The notes: generated by a model not told the origin, from the sequence alone. A stretch of 64,000 nt of DNA from Rhizobium skierniewicense (GCF_014196515.1 NZ_JACIDV010000010.1:62001-126000); one strand, 5' to 3'. Shown: positions 1-10,188, numbered from the stretch's first letter. Made by a program: numbers and translations.

Positions 1-495
1 TTCGTCATCGCGGCCGTCGAGAATGAAGGTTGCGTCCGGATTCACCTGAATCGCGCTGTCGAGGATATCTTCAAGAGTGCTTATAGTCTGGTCAGTAACC
101 CTGTAGTTTGTCTCAGAGATCTTACCGTTCTCGATCTCGCGTATGATGACTGGTCGTCCAACGATCTGATGGGACAAAAATTTGCGAACCGGCTTATCCT
201 CATCTAAAGCAGCAACACGAAATACATTGAATTCGTGAGCGACGATTGGAACGCCGTCCGCCGTGAGCGCAATGTCAATTTCACAAAGGTTTCTATGCCC
301 CTCTCCAATCGCGGACAAAATAGCTGTTTTCGTACATTCTTGAATTCCCTTTCCCAAGTTAAACATGCCTCTGTGCTCAACAACCTGAACATCGAGTTTC
401 TCGTCAAGCTTCTGGAGCAGATTTGGCGTCGAGTAACGTGCCAGCACTTCAGAGACACTTGTTCCAGCGGGGAGATCCCACTCTAGTTCCCACAT
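1..495 (-). CDS. acs: GDPD-fold protein, probable agrocinopine synthase (partial, C-terminus beyond window)
   Basis: Reading leftwards from an ATG at 495, an open frame starts MWELEWDLPAG and runs off the window edge. It contains EHRGMF near residue 40 and EIDIALTADGVPIVAHE near residues 70-86, the HRG and metal-binding glutamate motifs of glycerophosphodiester phosphodiesterases. Agrocinopine synthase (T-DNA acs, sugar phosphodiester opines) and the bacterial agrocinopine phosphodiesterase both belong to this fold. A perfect ocs enhancer palindrome (705-720) and TATA-like AT blocks lie upstream, so plant expression, and hence acs, is the better reading. It lies left of the border at 774-798, outside the oncogenic T-DNA. 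The fold is well supported; the synthase assignment is inference from the promoter. Confidence 0.7.
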   Translation of the reverse strand, partial: MWELEWDLPAGTSVSEVLARYSTPNLLQKLDEKLDVQVVEHRGMFNLGKGIQECTKTAILSAIGEGHRNLCEIDIALTADGVPIVAHEFNVFRVAALDEDKPVRKFLSHQIVGRPVIIREIENGKISETNYRVTDQTISTLEDILDSAIQVNPDATFILDGRDDE

Positions 496-674
496 CGGCC
501 AGTTGGTATCACTCCGTCGTCTCGGCTTCCTCTGAGAAAGCACCTGCAGGTAAGTTAATGTTGAGGACTCACAGAAAAATAATAAAAAAAGAAAAATGCC
601 TGCTCTACCTCCATTGTTTATGCCGCTATTTTCTTAAATTGACTAGATAATATTAATAGTCTGCATACCGAATA

Positions 675-682
675 TATTTATA
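675..682 (-). promoter_or_regulatory. plant-type TATA box candidate for the GDPD/acs gene
   Basis: On the minus strand the sequence reads TATAAATA, 22 bp downstream of the ocs palindrome. The predicted leader to the ATG at 495 would be about 150 nt. Another AT block (640-660) is an alternative. Confidence 0.45.
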
Positions 683-704
683 GATAGCTTTACCTGTCTT
701 ATTG

Positions 705-720
705 ACGTAAGCGCTTACGT
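705..720 (-). promoter_or_regulatory. ocs enhancer element (perfect 16-bp palindrome)
   Basis: ACGTAAGCGCTTACGT is the exact palindrome known as the octopine synthase enhancer, bound by plant bZIP (TGA/OBF) factors. It sits about 210 bp upstream of the leftward GDPD gene and 54 bp left of the border repeat, the usual arrangement for an opine synthase gene at the right end of a T-DNA. Confidence 0.85.
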
Positions 721-773
721 TATTAACTCTGGGTTCTAACCAATCGACAGGTGGGCCAGTAGCATTACGGCGG

Positions 774-798
774 CGGCAGGATATATTCAAATGTAAAT
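774..798 (+). repeat. T-DNA border repeat 1
   Basis: The 25-bp repeat reads GGCAGGATATATTCAAATGTAAAT after its first base, matching the conserved VirD2 nick-site core and the TGTAAA 3' part. Orientation is the same as the other three borders. It is the left border for the oncogenic T-DNA to its right. Because a plant-promoter-driven gene lies directly to its left, it may also serve as the right border of another T-DNA. Confidence 0.9.
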
Positions 799-1300
799 GG
801 CGTGATGTTCGGGAATTTTACATGGCACATCAATGAGCATGGTGGTTGATACAGAGCAAAAACTAACTATGCAATAGGCGTAGTAAATTGCAAATTCTTT
901 ACAGAAATATGCATCACATGAATCGAAATATTATAACTCATTGCATTGATAAAGCGATAAAATGAAATACTTCCTCCGATGATTGTGATTTGAAATGCCT
1001 AAATTAGCATCGAGATGGGGAGTAGGTGAGAATTACGCGAACGTTAAAATTGTTTGGCCGAACATCACGCCTTTGTCGGCGATTTCAATAAGATGCGTGT
1101 CCCACTTGTAGAAAGTCTTAATAACAATCAATATTTTAATAGGGTAAAAAGACGAAATACTTCGGTGCTCATTTTAAAATTAGTTAATTTAAATCAATCC
1201 CGTGATTGATGATTTTGAGTACCAATAATACGGCCACCGAAGCCCATTTAATTATGAGATATAACTGAATTTATATTCAAAAATCAGTCACTAATTCGAG
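799..1300. other. AT-rich non-coding stretch inside border 1
   Basis: No convincing gene. It begins with a 14-bp motif (799-812) that recurs exactly inverted at 1058-1071. The rest is probably the upstream region of the plast gene starting at 1301. Confidence 0.6.
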
Positions 1301-1969
1301 ATGTATGACAGTCAGCCGATATTCAACATTATCGACAGCTCGAATCTACAAGACCGGCGTGAACTTAAACTCGTTCTAATTCACACCGCGAATGCTCGCC
1401 GCAGTTTTGCACAAAAAAGTCTCATAGCTGCTCAACGCTCGTGGATAAATTTAATCACTAATACTGATGTTCCCATTGATCCACCTAAAGACAAAGTGGT
1501 CAAGCGCTTTTGCGAAGTTGCGGGCTGCCCAGGTCCAACAGATATACCCAATGTATCTTTGATGTACGTTTATTGCTCGTTTCAAGAAATGCGAGAGTAT
1601 GCACAGAAGCGATTTTATGACGGCGCTTCCGACGGAGGCGCAGTTATCTCCACCGTCCCACCCTATGCCGAAGGGATAACAAAACAAACTATGAGGTTGT
1701 GGCAGAAAAATGTTTATCAAAATACAAGCAACGAGACACATGATTTGGATGCTTACATTGCTTTTCTTCCGAGTACGTCGCTTCAAAATCCGATTTTCTC
1801 GCATATGAAGATCGGCGGCAATAGCTTCTTAGCGCCATCCCGGATTGGTCCTTTCTGTGTTGAAATAATCGCGGTCGGCAAGACTCTCTTTCAGGATAAC
1901 GGGCTGAAAAAGGAGCCCAAGATGTGGTGTGATATGGCTTTCACTTCCTTGTGGAAGCGTTTGGTCTAA
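1301..1969 (+). CDS. Plast-family protein (gene 5/e-type)
   Basis: A 222-residue protein of the plast (RolB/RolC/6b-like) family of T-DNA growth-modifying proteins. It shares a collinear pattern with the plast protein at 34138: an N-terminal PIFNIID block, SLIAAQRSWIN near residue 40, VPPYAEGIT near 119, DAYIAFLPS near 148 and the family C-terminal motif CVEIIAVGK near 187. Its place left of iaaH corresponds to gene 5 of octopine TL-DNA, which diverts tryptophan to indole-lactate, but I cannot assign that activity. It starts with ATG and stands alone, as T-DNA genes do. Confidence 0.8.
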   Translation: MYDSQPIFNIIDSSNLQDRRELKLVLIHTANARRSFAQKSLIAAQRSWINLITNTDVPIDPPKDKVVKRFCEVAGCPGPTDIPNVSLMYVYCSFQEMREYAQKRFYDGASDGGAVISTVPPYAEGITKQTMRLWQKNVYQNTSNETHDLDAYIAFLPSTSLQNPIFSHMKIGGNSFLAPSRIGPFCVEIIAVGKTLFQDNGLKKEPKMWCDMAFTSLWKRLV

Positions 1970-2495
1970 CGTGCAGAGGTGTGTTGGCGGGGATGAAGCA
2001 AGGGTGTCCGTTTGTAACAAAATGTAACGATCCCACCTAAGTATAAAATTATGTAGTCAGCATTAATATAATCATTTTGTTTCCAATATGTAATACGATT
2101 TCCGATGTTGTTATTGCTGCCGTTATGTAAGCGTTGTCACAACATGATGCCGTATGACTTTCTCTTCATCATGGACGAAGTAATATGTTTATCATAATTC
2201 GTTTTATATCGTCCGTTATTGAAATGTAAGTTCTGAAGCTCGGTTAATTCAATTCAAATCTAGATTGACGACACGAATGATTTAAAAATGATTACAGGTA
2301 GTGGATATTAATAAGACATAATAATCGCCATTATAAAATGGCGATATCATTTTATAATGGAATAACACATTTATTAGTACAAGGATAATACGTAGAAATA
2401 CGTTAAAAATATGAGGTTACATAGGTAGATATATTGTCGTGTATGAAACACGAAGTGAGATATTGTATGTGATACATAAATGGTGATATAGATAG
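1970..2495. other. AT-rich 3' region between convergent plast genes
   Basis: No gene seen. The 3' ends of two convergent genes face each other here. It contains overlapping hairpins at 2324-2360. Confidence 0.6.
2324..2360. repeat. Overlapping inverted repeats (hairpin)
   Basis: CCATTATAAAATG (2328-2340) is repeated exactly inverted as CATTTTATAATGG (2348-2360) with a 7-nt loop. A second hairpin, ATCGCCAT/ATGGCGAT (2324-2331/2338-2345), overlaps it, so the two are mutually exclusive. Position between convergent genes suggests an RNA 3'-end structure or a remnant of a small insertion. Confidence 0.6.
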
Positions 2496-3038
2496 TTAAC
2501 TCGTCGGTCCATATGCTACCACGGGATAGTAGGTTGCTGAGTCATGGCATCTTAGATAACTCTTCCCTAATTCTTTTCCGACGTACAGGAATAAGCTGCT
2601 TGGAAAAACGGCGATATAGAAAGTTGCGTCAATTAACTTCTCCTTCATTTCAGCTGGCGGCATGCGAACGAAGCATAGTTCTTCCTTCGCATGAATCAGG
2701 AATTGGGTATTATCAATTCGGGTTTTGAGTACGTCTGAGGGGTAAATATTCCGCAGTTCGCGTCTGAGTACCTCTGCGCCGTAGATGTACAGCAGTCCTT
2801 TCTCGGTATTGATTACCTCTCCGGATTCCAGAACTGAAGATTTACCATAAGTGTTGATAAAGTTTTCGGATGCCCATTGTAGATCGTGAGAAGCCAACGG
2901 AATATCTGAGAAGTTCATGATGTGAGGTTTCTTTGTGTGAGACAAGCTAATATTGGTGCCCTTTATATAAGCTGGCCTTGCGTGATCCGTGCCTACGGTT
3001 TCGGGGAGCATCGATTTTAAAGCTTGAACTATTTTCAT
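2496..3038 (-). CDS. Short plast-family protein
   Basis: A 180-residue protein with plast-family hallmarks: GLLYIYGAEVLRREL near residue 82, the block FYIAVFPSSLFLY near 142, and a C-terminal YYPVVAYGPTS. The same type of ending is seen in the plast protein at 32637 (RYPVVAVGSLP) and in the plast domain of IaaM (PFDMVAYGR). It occupies the position of gene 7 in octopine TL-DNA, next to iaaH and in the same direction. Precise function is not recognised. Confidence 0.72.
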   Translation of the reverse strand: MKIVQALKSMLPETVGTDHARPAYIKGTNISLSHTKKPHIMNFSDIPLASHDLQWASENFINTYGKSSVLESGEVINTEKGLLYIYGAEVLRRELRNIYPSDVLKTRIDNTQFLIHAKEELCFVRMPPAEMKEKLIDATFYIAVFPSSLFLYVGKELGKSYLRCHDSATYYPVVAYGPTS

Positions 3039-3677
3039 CCAAAAAAGGCGATCAACCGCTAGTCACGCTTGGCGGATTTTGCGCTGGCTGAAATTGCTGA
3101 CTTTTCGTAAGGCCGCGCATATCTGTGTGCCAAGTGGGCCGTCGATAGCGTAAAATAATGACTAATAATGATGTGGTTGTGACAGGTGCATCCACATTCA
3201 AAGGTGGGTCATGTTCCGTCACATCTATCCTCACGCGGCGCTTCATTTCAAAAAAGCCGCGAATTTCATAATGCAGATTTGAGAAATTTGTAACGGATCG
3301 CGGAACGCGGATCATAGATATACAGATTGATTTTAATACATTAGGCCGATGTTATATTATGTAATCCCATTAGTTATCCTTTTAACTGAATAAAATTTCA
3401 TTTTTTAGGAATTTGTTTCATTTAAATCCGAATACGCATTATCATTCTACGAATCTACATATTGCTAAAAAGGCTATATTTCATTTTCAATGATGAGGTT
3501 GTTTATCTATCATGGATTTACAGAGAGTTTTATTGTTACATCAAGCCGATGTGTTTAAGAAATATTCATTTCAGATTATTTATTTTTCCAGAACATAATT
3601 TCTCCTTGTCTATGGACGCAACACATGATTGTATATCAACAATCTAAAGAATTGTAAAAACGGACAAGATAGAAGGT
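3039..3677. other. Intergenic region upstream of the 180-residue plast gene
   Basis: This holds the promoter side of the plast gene and the 3' region of iaaH. Small frames exist (for example 3052-3315 minus) but none shows a family motif. Base composition shifts to AT-rich from about 3310. Confidence 0.5.
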
Positions 3678-5081
3678 TTAATTAGGTAAACCGGGACGAT
3701 ATCGGAATCCAATGGCTTCTTCCAATGCCCCCCCTATTGCTAACAGACGTTGGTCTGAACCCGCTAGTCCATCGATCTCCATTCCAACGGGCAAGCGATC
3801 AGGTGTAAGGCAAACAGGAATGCTTAAGCCAGGTAGACCTGCGTTGCTGCTTGGGTCCACATTTCGCACGTAGATCTTGAATGTGTCCATCATCGAGCCA
3901 TTGTGTATAACTGAGGAATCGTGGCCTATGGGTCTGGCCACCAAGGGTGCAGTTGGGAAGAGAATTGCATCTAATCTATTAAGTCGGAAGTAGTTGCGAT
4001 AGGTGGCTTGAAGCCTTGGTCTGAAGGAATGACGGGCCAGTTCATATTCAGCTCTGGAAACTTGATGTCCATCAATTTGCGCATTGACAATGTTGGCTAC
4101 ATCAGGGCTGCGAATTCCTTTGATCACGTCAGAAAAAGAAATGGTTTTTACAAAGTCATCGAGATACTGTCTTAGAGCGTGTGGAAATTCATAGAGTGCA
4201 ATTGGTAAACTGGCCCCACTGTTTAGTTCTTCTAGGTGAGGAATGTTGGCTTCAACAAAAGTTACGCCTTTGTTTGCTAGCTGGCGAATTGTAGTTTCAG
4301 CTGCTAGGCCCACATCAGCATCAAGGTCATCATAAAAGTAGGTTATAGGAAGGCCGATCCTTAGCCCCCTCAGCGGTATCGGTGGCATTCTCGCCGGTGT
4401 GCCGGAAATTATCTCGTCGAGGATTACAACGTCGGCTACGCACTGCGCTATGATTCCGGGAGTGTCTCGGGTAGGGCTAACCGGTATTATCCGATCTCCC
4501 GGATATCGACCAAGCGTCGGTCGAAATCCTACTACCCCACATAGGGCTGAGGGAAGGCGAACAGATGCCCCGGTATCGGTGCCTATGCCGCCCAACATTA
4601 ATCGGCTTGCCACCGCAGCCGCCACACCACCGCTTGACCCTCCTGGTATCAGACTTGGATTCCACGGGTTCCGAACCGCCCCGGTGGCATAGTTGTTACT
4701 CGTAATTCCAAACGATAACTCATGCATGTTTCCCGAGGCACCCGGCAGTGCTCCAGCTGAAAAAAGTCTTTCTGCGACGCGGGATGGTATCTTTGGCAAG
4801 TGGTTTATCAGCGCCGGCGTAGCAGCGCTTGCAGGAAATATGCCGGTCGCGATGTTCGCCTTAAAACAGAGTGGAATGCCGCAAAGACCTACTCCGGCGT
4901 TTCCATGGCGATCAATTTGTTTTGCGCTTCGCCGCAAGCCATCCCAGTCTGTAGCCAGAAGGGCGTTTAATGATTTTGCAGCTTCACAACGCGCTATCAG
5001 AGTCTCCACTAGTTCTAGGCAGGAGTATTCCTTCCGTCTGATGCGTTCTAGGGTTTGTGCTAACGAGGTAATGGCCACCAT
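3678..5081 (-). CDS. iaaH: Indole-3-acetamide hydrolase
   Basis: IaaH (tms2) hydrolyses indole-3-acetamide to the auxin indole-3-acetic acid, the second step of T-DNA auxin synthesis. The 467-residue product is the normal size and shows the amidase-signature triad: Lys74 in [12 protein letters not shown], the GGSSGG loop at 147-152, and Ser173 in [11 protein letters not shown]. It is divergent from iaaM with a 347-bp shared promoter region, the standard arrangement. No truncation seen. Confidence 0.96.
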   Translation of the reverse strand: MVAITSLAQTLERIRRKEYSCLELVETLIARCEAAKSLNALLATDWDGLRRSAKQIDRHGNAGVGLCGIPLCFKANIATGIFPASAATPALINHLPKIPSRVAERLFSAGALPGASGNMHELSFGITSNNYATGAVRNPWNPSLIPGGSSGGVAAAVASRLMLGGIGTDTGASVRLPSALCGVVGFRPTLGRYPGDRIIPVSPTRDTPGIIAQCVADVVILDEIISGTPARMPPIPLRGLRIGLPITYFYDDLDADVGLAAETTIRQLANKGVTFVEANIPHLEELNSGASLPIALYEFPHALRQYLDDFVKTISFSDVIKGIRSPDVANIVNAQIDGHQVSRAEYELARHSFRPRLQATYRNYFRLNRLDAILFPTAPLVARPIGHDSSVIHNGSMMDTFKIYVRNVDPSSNAGLPGLSIPVCLTPDRLPVGMEIDGLAGSDQRLLAIGGALEEAIGFRYRPGLPN

Positions 5082-5428
5082 CTTTCTGAGTTGGGGATTT
5101 CAAACCCATTTCAGACAAAATAAATATACCAAGCTTGGGCCCAAATTGCGCGATTATTGGTGGGAATTCAGCAATTACGGCGTGTGATACGAATGATTGT
5201 AGGCACTAAGGTCGCTTTTTCAAACGCAAACAGTATTGTATCAATTGTCAATCAATATTCAACTTGATTGAGCAGCGAGGTGGACCAGAGTGAATATCAT
5301 ATTAAAAAAAAGCCCAAATTGTCGCTTTCCATTGGCATGTCAACGAACAGTATGTTCCCCGATTTTCAACTTAAATAGAAACAGTTGATGTCGTTGGTTA
5401 TCTACACAGAGACGAATCTTTTCTAGCA
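5082..5428. promoter_or_regulatory. Divergent iaaH/iaaM promoter region
   Basis: A non-coding AT-rich stretch between the two divergent auxin genes. On the iaaH side the minus strand reads GGTATATTTA at 5121-5130, a possible TATA box with a very short leader. No ocs/as-1 motif was found. Confidence 0.55.
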
Positions 5429-7696
5429 ATGTCAGCTTCAGCTCTCTTTGATAACCAGTGCGATCATTTCTCTACCAAAATGGTGGATCTGATAATGGTC
5501 GATAAAGCTGATGAAATGGACCGGAGGGTTTCCGATGCCTTCTTAGAACGAGAAGTTTCCAGGGGAAGGAGGATTACTCAAATCTCCACCGAGTGCAGCG
5601 CTGGGTTAGCTTGCAAAAGGCTGGCCGACGGTCGCTTTCCCGAGATCTCAGATGGGCGAAAGATAGCAGTTCTCTCCGCTTACATCTATGTTGGCAAGGA
5701 AATTCTGGCGCGGATACTTGAATCGGAACCTTGGGCGCGAGCAACAGTCAGTGGCCTCATTGCCATCGACCTTGCACCATTTTGCATGGATTTCTCCGAA
5801 GCACAACTTCTCCAAACCCTGTTTTTGCTGAGCGGTAAAAGATGTGCACCCAGCGATCTTAGTCATTTCGTGGCCATTTCAATCTCTAAGACTGCCCGCG
5901 TTCGAACCCTGCAAATGCCGCTGTATGAGAAAGGCACGATGAAACGCGTTACCGGGTTTACCATGACCCTTGAAGAGGCCGTGCCATTTGACATGGTCGC
6001 TTATGGTCGAAACCTGATGCTGAAGGCTTCGTCAGGTTCCTTTCCAACAATCGACTTGCTCTATGACTACAGACCGTTTTTTGACCAATGTTTCGATAGT
6101 GGACGGATCGGCTTCTTTCCGGAAGATGTTCCTAAGCCTAAAGTGGCGGTCATTGGCGCTGGCATTTCCGGACTCGTGGTGGCAAGCGAACTGCTTCATG
6201 CTGGGGTAGACGATGTTACAATATATGAAGCAAGTGATCGGGTCGGAGGCAAGCTTTGGTCACATGTTTTCAAGGACGCTCCCAGCGTCGTGGCCGAAAT
6301 GGGGGCGATGCGATTTCCTCCTGCTGCATCCTGCTTGTTTTTCTTCCTCGAGCGGTACGGCCTGTCTTCGATGAGGCCGTTCCCAAATCCCGGCACAGTC
6401 GACACTAACTTGGTCTACCAAGGCGTCCGGTACATGTGGAACGCCGGGCAGCAGCCACCGGAGCTGTTCCATCGCGTTTACAACGGTTGGCGTGCGTTCT
6501 TGAAGGACGGTTTCCATGAGGGAGATATTGTGTTGGCTTCGCCTGTCGCAATTACTCAGGCCTTGAAATCAGGAGACATTAGGCGGGCTCGTGACTCCTG
6601 GCAAATTTGGTTGAACCGTTTCGGGAGGGAGTCCTTCTCTTCCGCGATAGAGAGGATCTTTCTGGGCACGCATCCTCCTGGTGGTGAAACATGGAGTTTC
6701 CCTCATGATTGGGACCTATTCAAGCTAATGGGAATAGGATCTGGCGGGTTTGGTCCTGTTTTTGAAAGCGGGTTTATTGAGATCCTTCGCTTGGTCGTAA
6801 ACGAATATGAAGAAAATCAGTGGATGTGCTCTGAGGGAATCTCAGAACTTCCTCGTCGAATAGCCTCTCAAGTGGTTAACGGTGTGTCTGTAAGTCAGCG
6901 TATACGCCATGTTCAAGTCAGGGCGATTGAGAAGGAAGAGACAAAAATAAAGATAACGCTTAAGAGCAGGATATCTGAACTTTATGATAAGGTGGTGGTG
7001 ACATCTGGACTCGCAAATATCCAACTAAGGCATTGTCTGACATACGATACCACCATTTTTCGTGCACCAGTGAACCAAGCGGTTGATAACAGCCACATGA
7101 CTGGCTCGTCAAAACTCTTCTTGCTGACTGAACGAAAATTTTGGTTAGACCATATCCTCCCGTCCTGTGTCCTCATGGACGGCATCGCAAAAGCAGTGTA
7201 CTGCCTGGACTATGAGCCGCAGGATCCGAATGGTAAAGGTCTGGTGCTCATCAGTTATACATGGGAGGACGACTCCCACAAGCTATTGGCGGTCCCCGAC
7301 AAAGAAGAGCGATTATGTCTGCTGCGGCACGCGATTTCGAGATCTTTCCCGGCGTTTGCCGAGCATCTAGTTCCCGCCTGCGCTGATTACGACCAAAATG
7401 TTATTCAACATGATTGGCTTACAGACGAGAATGCCGGGGGAGCTTTCAAACTCAACCGGCGTGGCGAGGATTTTTATTCTGAAGAACTTTTCTTTCAGGC
7501 GCTGGACACGACTAATGATACCGGAGTTTACTTGGCGGGTTGCAGTTGTTCCTTCACGGGTGGATGGGTGGAGGGCGCTATTCAGACCGCGTGTAACGCC
7601 GTCTGTGCAATTATCCACAATTGTGGAGGCGTTTTAGCAAAGGGCAATCCTCTCGAACACTCTTGGAAGAGATATAACTACCGCATCAGAAATTAA
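5429..7696 (+). CDS. iaaM: Tryptophan 2-monooxygenase with N-terminal plast domain
   Basis: IaaM (tms1) oxidatively decarboxylates L-tryptophan to indole-3-acetamide, the first auxin step. The 755-residue protein has the full Agrobacterium length. Residues 1-200 form a plast/RolB-like domain (LSHFVAI at 144-150, PFDMVAYGR at 186-194), a fusion known for Agrobacterium IaaM. The amine-oxidase part starts with the FAD dinucleotide motif VAVIGAGISGLVVASELL (239-256), followed by the YEASDRVGGK stretch that contacts FAD ribose. The C-terminal GVYLAGCSCSFTGGWVEGA is the second FAD-contact motif. Confidence 0.96.
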   Translation: MSASALFDNQCDHFSTKMVDLIMVDKADEMDRRVSDAFLEREVSRGRRITQISTECSAGLACKRLADGRFPEISDGRKIAVLSAYIYVGKEILARILESEPWARATVSGLIAIDLAPFCMDFSEAQLLQTLFLLSGKRCAPSDLSHFVAISISKTARVRTLQMPLYEKGTMKRVTGFTMTLEEAVPFDMVAYGRNLMLKASSGSFPTIDLLYDYRPFFDQCFDSGRIGFFPEDVPKPKVAVIGAGISGLVVASELLHAGVDDVTIYEASDRVGGKLWSHVFKDAPSVVAEMGAMRFPPAASCLFFFLERYGLSSMRPFPNPGTVDTNLVYQGVRYMWNAGQQPPELFHRVYNGWRAFLKDGFHEGDIVLASPVAITQALKSGDIRRARDSWQIWLNRFGRESFSSAIERIFLGTHPPGGETWSFPHDWDLFKLMGIGSGGFGPVFESGFIEILRLVVNEYEENQWMCSEGISELPRRIASQVVNGVSVSQRIRHVQVRAIEKEETKIKITLKSRISELYDKVVVTSGLANIQLRHCLTYDTTIFRAPVNQAVDNSHMTGSSKLFLLTERKFWLDHILPSCVLMDGIAKAVYCLDYEPQDPNGKGLVLISYTWEDDSHKLLAVPDKEERLCLLRHAISRSFPAFAEHLVPACADYDQNVIQHDWLTDENAGGAFKLNRRGEDFYSEELFFQALDTTNDTGVYLAGCSCSFTGGWVEGAIQTACNAVCAIIHNCGGVLAKGNPLEHSWKRYNYRIRN

Positions 7697-8388
7697 TCTA
7701 TGGATCCTGTTACATGTATTGAACGTTTTATAAATTGCATATTAATGCAATCTGGATGTTTAACGAAGAATGTAATGGCGTAAAAAGATTTATTTTATTG
7801 TATTTATCTTTCATTATGTTGAAGTTCGCAATAATATGCTGCTGTAAAATTAAAAATTATATACTGCCGTATTTATTGAAATGGCGCTGTTATTTCAAAA
7901 ATATAGTTGATTTTGTTGCAATGAAAACGACTGCACGAAGTAAATAATGGACGCCGTTGTTAAGAAATTGCTATCATATGTGCCTAACTATAGCGACATT
8001 TAAGTCAATTGTGAAATAGCCGCCCTTATTTTGACATCTCATCAAGTCAAATATTACAAAATATCGCACTCTGTCGCCAGCAATGATGTAATAAGCGCAG
8101 ACAAATGGCAGTAAAGCGCGGAAAAACGTCCCCGAGTGACATGAATAGCTGCCTCTGTATTGCTGATTTAGTCCGCCTTATTTGACTTAAGGGTGCCCTC
8201 GTAAGTGACAAATTGCTTTCAAGGAGACAGCCATGCCCCACACTTTGTTGAAAAACAAGTTGCCCTTTGGGAGGCGGTAAAGCCAGTTGCTCTTCAATAA
8301 TGAATTTCAAGGAGACAATATAACCGCCTCTGATAGTACACTTCTTTAGTCCAAGAACCAATTTGTATTCAAATACCGCAAAAAACCT
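7697..8388. other. AT-rich intergenic region between iaaM and ipt
   Basis: Holds the iaaM 3' end and the ipt promoter. Short frames here are not supported by any motif. I see no ocs/as-1 element. Confidence 0.6.
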
Positions 8389-9111
8389 ATGGATCTGCAT
8401 CTAATTTTCGGTCCAACTTGCACAGGAAAGACGTCGACCGCGATAGCTCTTGCCCAGCAGACAGGGCTTCCAGTCCTTTCGCTCGATCGGGTCCAATGCT
8501 GTCCTCAACTCTCCACCGGAAGCGGACGACCAACAGTGGAAGAACTGAAAGGAACGACCCGTCTATACCTTGATGATCGGCCTCTGGTGGAAGGTATCAT
8601 TGCTGCCAAGCAAGCTCATGAAAGGCTTATCGAGGAGGTGTATAATTATGAGGCCGACGGCGGGCTTATTCTTGAGGGAGGATCTACCTCGTTGCTCAAC
8701 CGCATGGCGCGAAACAGTTATTGGAGTGCAGATTTTCGTTGGCATATTATGCGCCACAAGTTAGCCGACCAGGAGACCTTCATGAAAGCGGCCAAGGCCA
8801 GAGTTAAGCAGATGTTGCACCCCACTGCAGGCCATTCTCTTATTCAAGAGTTGGTTAATCTTTGGAATGAGCCTCGGCTAAGGCCCATGCTGAAAGAGAT
8901 CGATGGATATCGATATGCCATCTTGTTTGCTAGCCAGAACCAGATCACGCCCGATATGCTATTGCAGCTTGACGCAGATATGGAAGGTAAGTTGATTGAT
9001 GGGATCGCTCAAGAGTATTTCATCCACGCGCGCCAACAGGAGCAGAAATTCCCTCGAGTTAACGCAGCCGCTTTCGACGGATTCGAAGGTCATCCGTTCG
9101 GAATGTATTAG
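8389..9111 (+). CDS. ipt: Adenylate isopentenyltransferase (cytokinin synthesis)
   Basis: Ipt (tmr) transfers an isopentenyl-type side chain to AMP to begin cytokinin synthesis in the plant cell. The 240-residue product is the typical size. It begins [17 protein letters not shown], with the P-loop GPTCTGKT at 8-15, then [19 protein letters not shown], a block characteristic of T-DNA isopentenyltransferases. It follows iaaM in the same direction as in octopine T-DNA. Confidence 0.96.
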   Translation: MDLHLIFGPTCTGKTSTAIALAQQTGLPVLSLDRVQCCPQLSTGSGRPTVEELKGTTRLYLDDRPLVEGIIAAKQAHERLIEEVYNYEADGGLILEGGSTSLLNRMARNSYWSADFRWHIMRHKLADQETFMKAAKARVKQMLHPTAGHSLIQELVNLWNEPRLRPMLKEIDGYRYAILFASQNQITPDMLLQLDADMEGKLIDGIAQEYFIHARQQEQKFPRVNAAAFDGFEGHPFGMY

Positions 9112-9628
9112 GTTACGCCAGACCTTCGTCACAACTGTCTTCATCTGAATAAGATGTTCGCAATTGCTTTTAGCTTTGTCCCGTTGTGGCAGGGCGGCAA
9201 GTGCTCCAGACAATCCATCATGTCTTGGAACTTTATGCTGGCGAACAAGTCTTAAGTTTACACGGAAGTAGTATACTCCATTTTAAAAAATCTATGTATA
9301 AATGTCGCTACGGTGTAAAATAACCTATCGTAAGTGTGCGTGTTACGTATAAATTTTCTAAATGTCTCTTGTTTATTATCGAACGCAATAAGTTTTAAAT
9401 ATAGTGATATTTTACAGTATAAATACATCATTACAAGTCGTTTATGCTCCAGGGAACCTTTTCTATCATTTTCGTGCGACAAGTCACGGATATCCGTGAA
9501 TGCGACAAAAACTGCGAAATTTGCGGGCAGTCTCTTCAGTTTGCCTATTAATATTTAGTTTGACACCAGCTGCTATCATTGCGGCCAAGCTCAGCTGTTC
9601 CTTTTCTAGAACGCTGGATCGAAAGAGC
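9112..9628. other. Intergenic region between ipt and the 6a-like gene
   Basis: AT-rich, no gene recognised. It contains the presumed promoter of the damaged 6a-like gene. Confidence 0.55.
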
Positions 9629-10188
9629 ATGACTCGGCAAGGTTGGTTTGTACCATGTTTTTCTCATGGCAAAGATGATCAACTGCAGGGCGAACTCTCG
9701 GAACTTCAAAAGCTTATCGGGAAAAGTTTCAAACCGATCTACACACTAAGTCTGGCGACATCATCAATCCTGGCGGGGAATTTCTGTACGTTTATCTCGA
9801 TGAAGAGAATTATCTGTTATGCCGGCAAGGAATGGTTTTAGTTTCAAATGCTTCAGATGGATTGCTTGCCACGACATTGGAGCCCTATTCCGACAGTTAT
9901 ACATTTCGGCAGGTGAGGGAGCAACTGCATGCCTTCAGCGGAAACGGTGGTCGGATCAACTACAGCAGAAATGAATATTCATCCTCGTACTTTCTAGCAA
10001 TTCAGGCCAGCAACGAGTTCGAGCGCATAGGAGCCGTCCGGAACACTTTTGGTCAAAGCAAGGACGTTTGGAAAAGGAAAATGCCAAGCGCCAGCCAGCC
10101 GTTGGATTATCTTTTGATCGCTGTGGGCTGTTCAGCTTTCCTGCCGGAGGCTGCTCTTGAAGACGTGGAGTTAGATGGTGCAATCTAG
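9629..10188 (+). pseudogene. 6a: 6a-like plast gene, frameshifted
   Basis: Two frames together make one plast protein. Frame 2, from ATG 9629, gives MTRQGWFVPCFSHGK and LQGELSELQKLIGKSFKPIYTL. The frame then changes near 9735-9755, and frame 1 continues SGDIINPGGEFLYVYLDEEN and on to LLIAVGCSAFLPEAA, ending at 10188. Aligned to 6b the two parts are collinear: GEFLYVYL corresponds to QEMVYVYL, and RINYSRNEYSSSYFLAIQAS to LVNYYQGRHTNQFFLAIMLS. Frame 1 alone has no ATG before the break except one just past a TGA at 9676. Position between ipt and 6b is that of gene 6a. A sequencing error in the ACACACTAAG stretch is the alternative. Confidence 0.75.

Noticed and set aside
3052..3315. 87-codon frame upstream of the 180-residue plast gene
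   Set aside because: No plast motif and the downstream gene has its own complete N-terminus; treated as promoter region.
8047..8400. 117-codon minus-strand frame upstream of ipt
   Set aside because: Covers the ipt promoter; no family features.
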